A DNA stretch of 64,000 nucleotides, taken from contig QXEO01000881.1 of the NCBI GenBank assembly GCA_007115705.1, positions 1,116,001 to 1,180,000 on the forward strand. The letters run 5' to 3'. Under the pieces are notes generated by a model. That model did no database searches, was not told the origin of the DNA, and saw only the letters and a program-made list of their open reading frames with translations. Position numbers and translations under genes: made by a program. Of this stretch, positions 13,075-21,943 are shown in pieces. Numbering within the stretch: position 1 is the stretch's first letter; every line of letters begins with the position of its first letter. This DNA is from Dactylis glomerata. Lineage: Eukaryota > Streptophyta > Magnoliopsida > Poales > Poaceae.

Positions 13075-16000
13075 ATGGCGTCGTCCGCCCCCGAGCCGCC
13101 CCCGCCCCCACCACCACCCCCGGGAGGCAGAGAGGGCTCCGCCTCCACTAGATCTACCCCTATCGTGGTAGAGTTTGTACATCCGTCTGGTGTGCCAATT
13201 ATGTCCCTCAACGGCGGAGAAGATTGGGAATCAGAGGGATCTAACGCATGGATTCCATCTAGGTAAGCATCGTCTGTCTATGTGAATTAACAGTAGGCAG
13301 TTTTTGAGCGCGAATCATTGTTGCTCAACTAACTGCGTTGCTTTTTGAATAGGATTGATCCAGCGCTGGCTTTTCGGCTAGTGGTTAGGCTGGATACTAG
13401 CTTTTTGCGTGATTCTGAACGCAATGTGAGCGGATTTTATATCCCAGCGGTGGTTGCAACTACCATCTCGTTGAGGGATTTAAAAGATAACATCTGCGCT
13501 CAGTACCCCTAGGGCGCTGGCGATTCAGTTGATTTCCAATATTTCAACAGCATGGAGGGAAGATATGTTCCACTAATTTCTGACGACGATCTGGGAATTC
13601 TTTTTGCTTTAAATGATTCTTGCCATGTCGGTAAAATTCGTATCCACGTGGACAGGGTCCAGGCATCATCTGGTGTTGGGGCATCATCAGGTGGTCGGGC
13701 ATCATGTCTCTCTAGTGTTGCTGCCTCTGCTAATCGTGTGCGCCGCCCCACTCCTTGTAGGTCCACAGCAGCACCATATGTCCCCAGTGCTAGTGGCAGT
13801 GGTAGCCAGATCATTCCTGCGGTCGATGTGGAGGACGATGCAGAGATTGAGGATCCGTCTCCTCAAGATGATGAGGATGAGTTGATGTTTCCTGAATTGG
13901 TAGATCGATGCAGTAAGCAGGCAATGGAGGATCAATACATGGAAGATATTGCACAAGGTGCCAGATTTGATGACACTGATGATGAAGAGAAGGATGAGAA
14001 CAATGATAGCCTCGTTTTAGCCGATTACGAAGGTGATGACTTGTCAACAATTGAGTGGAACATGGAGGATCCTCAGCTTGCAGAAGGCACCGTATTTCGA
14101 ACGATGATGGACTGCCGTAATGCAATTACTACATATTGCATTCTCACCAAGAATGATTATGAGGTTATTAAAAGTGAGCCAGGTAGGTTCACAGTTAAGT
14201 GCCCATACAAGAGGTGTAAGTGGAGGCTACATGCATCCACAATGCTCAGAAGCACCATGGTTCAGGTACTACGCCAACCGGTTGTGTATTTTAGATCACG
14301 GTGTAAAATTTGTTAACTGTTACTGACATCCCTTATAATTATGTTTCAGATAAAGAAGAACTCGATCGACCATACTTTTCCACCACGAGCGGGAGCGCCA
14401 GAGGAGAAATCAAAGCTAGCGAAGACTAGGTGGTTGGCAGATGCAATCATAGATTGGCTGAGAGAGACTCCATCACTTGGTCCAACAACACTCATAACCA
14501 AGATATCTGATAAGTTTAATATAAAAATACCTTACATGAGGATGTTCTATGCAAAGGAAATGGCTCTTGACAGGATCAATGGTCCATGGAATGAAAGCTT
14601 TCAGTTGCTTTACACTTTCAAAGCTGAAGTGGAGATGGCTAGTCCAGGTAGTGTTGTAGCGATAGACAAGCATACAGTTCCCTACAAATTGAAAAGTGGG
14701 AGGATAATGCAGAAGGAATGTTTTAGAAGGGCTTTTGTTTGTTTCAAAGCTTGCTGGAAAGGCTTTCTGGACGGTTGCAGGCCTTATTTGGCCGTGGATG
14801 CAACAGCTCTTCATGGTAGGTTTAAAGGACAGCTAGTTGTTGCTACTGCAGTTGATGGACACAATTGGATGTTCCCTGTTGCTTATGGAGTTTTGGAGGT
14901 TGAGTCAGAGGAAAGTTGGACTTGGTTTCTGCAGAATTTGTGCGACCTTATAGGTCATCCACCAGGACTTGCTATCCACACAGATGCTTGCAAAGGTTTG
15001 GAGAGTGCAGTAGAAGCAGTATTCCCTGGAGTGGAGCATAGGGAATGTATGCGACACTTGGTACAGAATTTTACAAAGAAATTCAAGGGTAAAGTTTATA
15101 CTGACAACCTATGGCCAGCTGCATACACATGCAGCATTAGGAAGCATCTGTTTCATTTGGAAGTGTTGTATAAACAAAAACCTGGGGTGAAGGAGTACTT
15201 GGATGAACATCATGGTAGGGTGTGGTCAAGAAGCCAATTCAATGAAATTTGCAAGGTAGACTATGTAACAAGTAACCTTGCGGAGAGTTTCAATGCAAAG
15301 GTCAAGTCATTGAAAGGGCTTATGCTGTGGCAAATATTTGATAAGATTAGGCAGATGATCATGATAAAGATCGATCTGCATCAAAGAATTGCAGCCACAA
15401 AATATGTTGGCCATCTCATGCTCCCATCTTTGATTAAGTCTTTGCATGCCAGGGCAAAACAATTGAAGATGAAATGCATCAGAAAAGGAATGGAGGCTGA
15501 GGTAACCTACACTGACAGTAAAAACATGCAGTGGAGGTATCTAGTGAGTTTGGTTGATAGGACATGTCATTGTAGGCGATGGCAGATCCGTGGGATACCC
15601 TACATACACGCATTGTTTTTCATGAGTGTTATAGCGGGTGCAGAAGGTGAAGTTGATCAGTATGTGTCAGAGTATTTCTCTGTTGCCAAATTTAGGGCTG
15701 CATATGCTATGAATGTTCCTACCTTGTTGGGAAAAGACCAATGGATGAACGTCGATCCAGGCTTCAAACTGTACTCTCCAGTTTTGACTAGACCGGCAGG
15801 TAGGCCGAGGAAGAATATGATCAGAGCTAGTGCAGAGGGTGGTGCACCGATTCGACGACGTAAGTGCAAACATTGTGGAACCCCTGGACACATTGCTAGG
15901 CTTTGTAAAAATCCAGTTGACCCAACTTTTGGAATGGAAGATCAGGCGGGAGCAGCAAATACAGAGGAGAATGAAGCAGCAATTCAACATGAGGAGATTG

Positions 16001-16434
16001 AAGCAATGAATCGAGAGCTGCTTGAACCGATGGATCCAGAGCTGCTTGAACCGATGGATCGAGAGCAGATTGAACAGATGAATCGAGAGCTGCTTGAACC
16101 GATGGATCGAGAGCAGAGGGAACAGATGGATCTAGAGGCCGTTGAAGCAATGCATAGACAGCTGAGTGAAGGAATTGATCGAGAGCTGGGTAAACCGATG
16201 GATCAAGAGCAGATTGTAGAAGCAAGGGAAGAAAATGCATTAGAAGAAAGAGCACAAGCTTCGTATGATATGGTTGTCTCGGTCTTGGCACAACCCGAAG
16301 AGAAGAAGAAGAACAAGAACAAGAAAGAGGGCAAAAGGAAGGTAGACACCGGTAATATCCCTGGTAGGGTTACCCGGAGTAAGGTGGTGGACCCAGCGAG
16401 TCACACCAGGAGCAAGAGAAAGATTTTATTTTGA
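13075..16434 (+). pseudogene. MURA-type transposase of the MULE, one nonsense codon
   Basis: This would cut and join the ends of the element. The three exons I infer are 13075-13262, 13353-14265 and 14350-16434; both introns start GT, end AG and keep the frame. Exon 2 holds the MuDR N-terminal domain (about 14080-14265; motifs FRTMMDCRNAI, CPYKRCKWRLHA). Exon 3 holds the MULE DDE domain with Asp at 14797, Asp at 14983 and Glu at 15283, then a SWIM-like finger, then a CCHC knuckle (15865-15910) and an acidic tail with repeated ELLEPMDRE units. TAG at 13510 interrupts exon 2. In the SWIM finger (CxC...CxH) the third Cys is Tyr (15601). The frame is otherwise open, so inactivation looks recent. 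Confidence 0.85.
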
Positions 16435-16515
16435 ACAATTAATTTGAATGTATGTGTTATTGCAAGTTTTCTATGGTCATGCACCTCAAATAAGTTCATC
16501 GCTTAAGCCACAGTT

Positions 16516-16822
16516 ATCATTTTCTAAGTGACTAAACTCAAAAAATATAGTTTTGGGTTTAGTTTAATTCAAAATAATTCAAAATTATTCAAAAAATGGT
16601 GGAACCTTCCCATGGAGTCTTGTTATGTTACCTACAACCTAGAGAAATAATAATGGAAAAGGAAATTTATCATTTTCTAAGTGACTAAACTCAAAAAATA
16701 TAGTTTTGGGTTTAGTTTAATTCAAAATAATTCAAAACATGGTGGAACCTTCCCATGGAGTCTTGTTATGTTACCTACAACCTAGAGAAATAATAATGGA
16801 AAAGGAAATATAGAGATATGAA
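16516..16822 (+). repeat. 153-bp tandem duplication behind MURA
   Basis: Two copies start at 16516 and 16669 and share the stretch from atcattttct to ggaaaaggaa. The second copy lacks a short AT-rich block. It lies just 3' of the transposase stop and is probably part of the 3' untranslated region. Confidence 0.85.
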
Positions 16823-17457
16823 GTTTTTCCCAAAACCACTTCCCAGTCCATGAGCTACTAGCTATGAAGATGCAAGGCTTTCTACTCAACACACCTCCCA
16901 AATACCCACTATGCTTACAAACTTTGTCCAAATGAGTCCAAATTTGTCACACTTGTGTATCTTTGAATTGCAAACAATATCACGTCGGCCAAAATGTACT
17001 ATTTTGTTCAAATAACACAATCTAACAATTTTTATGGCAAAAGCTTCAATTTCCCTTACTCCCTTTATTATTTGGGTGCCCCTATTTTACTTAGTTTTAC
17101 TCAGTTTTCCCCCTCCGGGTCCACTTGTTTTACTCAGTCCTACTCAGTTTTGCCCTTTCGATAAACATTTCCTCACTTTTCCCCCTCTTAGTTCTACTCA
17201 GTTTTTCTCACTTGTACTCACTGGCTGATCTCTGATTGGCCGAGATGTATGTCACACGGATCTTGGTTGGTTGATAGCTCAACATACGCTTGCACCGTTG
17301 GATCATTTATGATCGGACGGCCTGTATATCTCTCTCTACCTCGATGGACGCATACGGAGAGAAGAACAGAGCACATACCTACCAACCCTGGCAGTCGCAT
17401 ATTCCAGTCGCATCTTCCTCTCTCCTATTTCCTCTCTTACTCTGGCGGTCGCGGCGG

Positions 17458-17665
17458 CGCGGAACTGCAGCGTGCGTGCGGCGGCGCGGATCTAACCGTG
17501 TGTGCGGTGGTGCAGATCTAACCGTGCATGCGGCGGCGCGGATCTAACCGTGCGTGCGGCGGCGCGGATCTAACCGTGCATGCGGCGGCGCGGATCTAAC
17601 CGTGTGGCGGCGTGGATCTAAGAGTGCCGGTGAGGATCTAAGAGTGCCGGTGAGGATCTAACCCT
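17458..17665 (+). repeat. GC-rich tandem repeat, unit about 31 bp
   Basis: About six copies of a unit containing gcggcgcggatctaaccgtg, decaying to shorter units with gtgccggtgaggatctaa at the right end. It sits directly upstream of the repeat-coding frame at 17680 and could be its leader or promoter-proximal sequence. Confidence 0.85.
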
Positions 17666-17679
17666 CAGAAATAGTTGAA

Positions 17680-18447
17680 ATGTCTCTCTCTATCTCACTT
17701 TTGTTTCTCTTCTCAGATCTGTTGATGATGAAGAACACCAAGACGGCGGCCGTGCCGACAGTGGTCAACGATGCCAAGATCATTGAAGCCATCGCCTACA
17801 ACATCGCTGCGACGACGCAGATCCAGCCTTCAATGTCGGAGCCTGCCGATGTCTCACTTCCGTTGCCCTCCTCAGATCCGTTGCTGATGAAGGACACCAA
17901 GACGCCGGCCGTGCCGATAGTGGTCATCGATGCCAAGACGATTGAAACCATCGCCTACAACATCGCTGCGACGGCGTAGATCCAGCCTTCAATGTCGGAG
18001 CCTGCCGTTGTCTCACTTCCGTTGCCCTCCTCAGATCTGTTGCTAATGAAGGACACCAAGACGGCGGCCATGTCGACACTGGTCATCGATGCCAAGACGA
18101 TTGAAGCCATTGCCTACAACATCGTTGCGACGGTGCAGATCCAGCCTTCAATGTCGGAGCCTGCCGATGTCTCACTTCCATTGCCCTCCTCAGATCTGTT
18201 GCTGATGAAGGACACCAAGACGGGGGCCGTGTCGACACTGGTCATCGATGCCAAGATGATTGAAGCCATCGCCTACAACATCACTGTGACGGCGCAGATC
18301 CAGCCCTCCTCAGATCCGTCGCTGATGAAGTACACCAAGACAGCGGCGGTGCCAAGAGTGGTTGCGAAGCCGCAGATCCAGCTCTCCTCCATGTCCGAGT
18401 TTGCGGATGGCGCAGATGACCGTGTTCGACGCCGCAAATTGGGATAA
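17680..18447 (+). pseudogene. Repeat-coding frame of the MULE, 53-residue tandem units
   Basis: DNA units of 158-159 bp start at 17714, 17872, 18031, 18190 and, in shortened form, 18310. Because 159 is a multiple of three, the units stay in frame and code for 53-residue repeats with the cores SDLLLMKDTKT, DAKTIEAIAYNI and QIQPSMSEPADVSLPLPS. The frame is open from 17680 to 18447 except for one TAG at 17977-17979, at a position that is CAG in the sister units. I recognise no domain, signal peptide or membrane segment. It lies between MURA and the convergent gene. It may be a real accessory gene or a captured exon amplified by unequal crossing-over. Confidence 0.5.
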
Positions 18448-18807
18448 ATTATGATAAATTTATATTTTTCAATTTCAAATTGGGATAAAATTGTTCGAAC
18501 TACTACCTCCGTCTCAAAAAAAGCTTCTCCACTTTCTCGATGTGTCCCTGTACATCCGTATGTATGATTTGAATTCTATCCCAACTTGATTGGGAAGATT
18601 GATATGTATTTGATCCGAGAGGCTGGTACATGCTTTCACTTTTGGGATCCCTTCACTTTTATAAGATGTTCATGCATGCTAAAATTATCGCGCGCATTAC
18701 TTAGCACAACTAGGAAATTGTACGCCAAAATACAGTGGTTAGAGCCACACCAAAATACAGTGGTTAGAGCCATCTACTGAATAACAATTCTATACTATCT
18801 AAATCAT

Positions 18808-19343
18808 CTACCACAACCACATAACTGCTAGGACAGGGATGAAACCTAATAAAACTGCCCAGATGAATCTACTTTTCTCCTCTCCTATCATTTGAAGTTC
18901 ATGTTCAAGATTTTCTACCACTTGATCAGATACGGCAAGATCTGTCTCAAGTATCAACTTCTCCTTGCGAATAAGCTCTGAATTCTTCTTTTCTTCCTCC
19001 ACAGTACGCTTCAGCTCGAATATCATCAGGTTTTTACGGGCCAATTCATCACCTAAATTGGCCACCTTCTCCTCCAAATCCATCCTCTGGCTACACCACT
19101 GGGTTGATTCATCTTGGTATGCAATGTACCATGGATCATCGGCTTGCCTGGCAAACTGTAACAATAATGAAAAAAAGAACAACTGAAATCACTCCAACAG
19201 GCCATGGCGGCACTTCAAATTCAATGGTAGTACAGAGAGCAGAAGCTAGATACCTGCACTTCCGATGAGGTAGGAGAAGTAGAACGTGGCCACGACATGA
19301 TCGAATTCCCACCCTTGCTGGTGTACCCGCTATGACCAGACAT
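18808..19343 (-). CDS. Coiled-coil protein with C-terminal membrane anchor, inside the MULE
   Basis: Two exons on the minus strand, 19343-19254 (30 codons) and 19155-18808, join in phase with GT and AG borders and give 145 residues. The N-terminus is Gly/Ser rich (MSGHSGYTSKGGNS). Residues of about 45-120 form a charged heptad-like helix (DLEEKVANLGDELARK and so on). The last 16-18 residues are hydrophobic (WAVLLGFIPVLAVMWLW), as in tail-anchored proteins. The arrangement recalls wheat GRF-finger/coiled-coil/anchor proteins, but the zinc finger is absent here; that comparison is from general knowledge. It is transcribed towards MURA, the position mudrB has in maize MuDR, but I see no similarity to MURB. 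The frame is undamaged. Confidence 0.6.
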
Positions 19344-19844
19344 TGAGGACTATTTCGCACCTGCAAACTCCAATAAATTACGGGAACCGAATCGATTAGG
19401 GGGCGGGGAAGGCAGAAGCGGAGGTCTTACCAAGCTATACTACCAATTGTTGCGCTAAACAAATCCCGGTCGTCGTGGGCGGCGGATCTGCTTGCAGCGG
19501 ACTTTCCTGCGGTGGGTACAATGCGTGCGGATGAAACAAGTGCTGGAGCCATAGTTGACGTGCAGCGCCGCAGTCCGTCCGACGCCGCCGGGGGACAGAG
19601 CCGGCGGCGCGACGAGGCGCCGGCGATGGCTGCTCCGTCCGAGGGTGGGGAACGAGCTGACAGCGGTTCTCCGATGACTAATAAGATACACAACACTAGG
19701 TTCCAGCCATGTTTAGCATAAGATTCACTTTAGATTAAGCTGCGAAAATAGTCACCTGCTCGGTCTAGCTTAAGAAAAATTAATTAGCGAACTTGTTGCT
19801 TCTCTCTAACTAAAAGAAGGGATATATGCCTTTTCACTAAGGGT

Positions 19845-20110
19845 GACCCCAGCGGTCATTGGCTGAGGCGGCCCCACAGAGCGGCTCTATATGATTTTCT
19901 CTAAATAAATAGACGACCCCAGCGGTCATTGGCTGCGGAGGCCCCACAGAGCGGCAATATATGATTTTCTCTAAATAAATAGACGACCCCACTGGTCATT
20001 GGCTGCGGCAGCCCCATAGAGCGGCAATATATGTCTTTTCCTGAAAAATACACGACCCCACTGGTCATTGGCTGCGGCAGCCCTATAGACCGGCCCCATT
20101 TGTCATTGGC
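19845..20110 (+). repeat. 70-bp tandem repeats near the right end of the MULE
   Basis: Four copies start at 19845, 19915, 19985 and 20054, each with gacccc, ggtcattggctg and cagagcgg or a variant. A partial fifth copy follows. The block lies just inside the right inverted repeat and upstream of the minus-strand gene, where a promoter or transposase-binding region would be. Confidence 0.9.
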
Positions 20111-20186
20111 AGCACTGCGTATACAATCAGGAAATAAAACGGCCCACACGTCAGCGATAGATGGATGGCTGCTCCTGACCCTACTC

Positions 20187-20401
20187 GTCAGCACCATTCA
20201 AAAGCATCGGTCAATTCACAACCACCGCGGCTCCCTAGCCGTCACCGATAACGGTCAAGGCCTCTGACCAGACGGCAACCCTACCATCCGAGCGTCTGCG
20301 AGGGGTTTCAAAGTAGAGGGAGGGGAAAACTGAGGAAAAGTTAAGCGGCTGGGGAAAACTGAGAACAACTAAGGACCCGAGGGCACGAAAATAGAAATCC
20401 C
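20187..20401 (-). repeat. Right terminal inverted repeat of the MULE
   Basis: This is the reverse complement of 12742-12957 and ends in gaaatccc, followed at once by the 9-bp duplication at 20402-20410. Confidence 0.9.
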
Positions 20402-21721
20402 TTTAAACAATAGTATGGGATTGACTATGAAGAGACTTTTAGTCTTGTTGTCAAAGCTACTACTATACGTATTGTCCTGTCACTTGCTGTTTCTCGTGGT
20501 TGGACTCTTCGACAGCTAGACGTCAAGAATGCATTTTTGCATGGTGTCCTAGAAGAAGAAGTTTATATGCGCCAACCTCCAGGGTAAGAGACTCGTTTGG
20601 GTCATGTGTGCAAACTTGATAAGGCTCTCTATGGTCTGAAGCAGGCTCCTCATGCTTGGTACTTTTGCCTCAGTTCTAAGCTTCAGTCTCTTGGTTTCTG
20701 TGTGTCTAAGGCTGATACTTCTCTGTTCTTCTACAACAAAGGGGGAGTAACTATCTTTATGCTTATCTATGTGGATGACATTGTTGTTGCTAGTTCGTCA
20801 GAGAAGGCTGTCAATGCTCTTCTTCATGACCTTGGACTTGAGTTTGCTCTAAAAGATCTGGGAGATCTGCATTATTTCCTTGGCATTGAGGTTAAAAAGG
20901 TGCACGATGGAATTATTCTATGTCAGGAGGTCAATGATCTACTTCATCATGTTAATATGTAGAGTTGCAAAACTGTTGACACACCATTGTTTGTGTCAGA
21001 TAAACTATCATTGACTGATGGTGAAGTGCTAAGTGGTGATGATTCTACTAACTACAGGAGTATTGTTGGTGGTCTACAGTATATTATATTGACTAGACCT
21101 GATATTGTGTTCTCAGTCAACAAGGTTTGTCAGTTCTTACATGCACCCACGACAGTTCACTGGACGGCAGTTAAACGCATATTGTGATATTTGCGAGGAA
21201 CTATTTCTCTTGGATTACGATTTAGTAAATCCTCCTCTACTATTGTCAGTGCCTTTTCTAATGCAGACTGGGCGCTGTCCAGATGATAGGAGGTCTACAG
21301 GTGGCTTTGCTGTATATGTGGGATCAAATCTTGTCTCATGGAATGCTAAAAAGCACGCTACAATGTCGAGGTCCAGTACAGAAGCTGAGTACAAATCTTT
21401 GGCTAATTCTACAGCTGAAGTAATGTGGGTACAAACTCTACTTGCTGAGTTGGGAGTGTCGTAGTCTAAAGCGGCGGTACTATGGTGCGATAATATTGGA
21501 GCAACATATCTTTCAGCTAATCCTGTGTTTCATGCTAGGACTAAGCATATTGAAGTGGATTATCATTTTGTTTGAGAAAGAGTTACTCAGAAATTGTTGG
21601 ACATACGGTTCATATCTTTAGGAAATCAGATTGCTGATGGTTTCATAAAGTCACTATCTACACGACAGCTAGAAGCATTTCGACATAATCTTAACTTAGA
21701 TAAGTTATGATTGAGGGGGAG
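20402..21721 (+). pseudogene. Copia reverse transcriptase and RNase H, degenerate
   Basis: This continues the RT broken by the MULE. Motifs are LDVKNAFLHGVLEEEVYM, CKLDKALYGLKQAP, the catalytic YVDD (about 20770), LKDLGDLHYFLGIEV, and the RNase H motifs STEAEYKSLA and LWCDNIGA. Stop codons interrupt the frame at 20587, 20959, 21184, 21462 and 21573, so no product is possible. The segment ends with the purine tract ttgagggggag (21711-21721). Confidence 0.88.
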
Positions 21722-21877
21722 TGTTAAACGATGTATACGTGTACGTGTAGGTTTCCTGTATTAGGCTGATTGGGCCCTGTCTATACCGTGTTGGTATTGA
21801 ACTCTATAATTCTATGTATATCCCGATATTATAAATATACGAGCGAGCGATCCCACGAGGTATCGTATCATTTCTCA
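21722..21877 (+). repeat. Short 3' LTR of the old Copia element
   Basis: It begins tgttaaacga right after the purine tract. The end is not fixed: CA endings occur at 21870 and 21877, giving an LTR of about 150 bp. The 5' LTR is not in the window for comparison. Confidence 0.55.
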
Positions 21878-21943
21878 AATTACTTTTGATACTAAATAGT
21901 AGAGTACTTGGAAGACTTTGAAGCAAAATGGCGATCGACATTG

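Larger units (their letters stand above)
12742..20401 (+). mobile_element. Mutator-like element (MULE), 7.66 kb, full length
   Basis: Terminal inverted repeats of about 215 bp lie at 12742-12957 and 20187-20401, starting gggatttcta, with roughly 92 percent match by eye. They are flanked by the exact 9-bp duplication tttaaacaa (12733-12741 and 20402-20410), the size expected for Mutator transposition. Inside are MURA (plus, 13075-16434), a repeat-coding frame (plus, 17680-18447), a convergent small gene (minus, 18808-19343), and tandem repeats near both inner flanks. It sits in the RT of the old Copia element. MURA has one nonsense codon, so the copy is probably not autonomous today. Confidence 0.93.
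1210..21877 (+). mobile_element. Old Copia element, broken into pieces by nested insertions
   Basis: Pieces in one orientation and in the right order are gag (1210-1522), end of integrase (9934-10063), integrase end to start of reverse transcriptase (11601-12741), rest of RT and RNase H (20402-21721), then purine tract and short 3' LTR (21722 to about 21877). The gaps are filled by a Gypsy cluster, a Gypsy solo LTR and a MULE. The last two have exact target duplications, so the reading resumes cleanly across them. Protease and the first half of integrase are missing, which points to a deletion associated with the Gypsy cluster. The 5' LTR is not in the window. Many stop codons mark it as old and inactive. 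Confidence 0.85.

Noticed and set aside
15896..16291. 131-residue minus frame with repeated SALDPSVQ
   Set aside because: Antisense shadow of the ELLEPMDRE repeats in the MURA tail.
17458..17665. Regular 31-bp repeats resembling an array
   Set aside because: They are contiguous tandem repeats without unique spacers, in a plant transposon, so not a CRISPR array.
18505..18560. tacctccgtctcaaa, possible MITE end inside the MULE
   Set aside because: Only one end is visible and no inverted partner was found.
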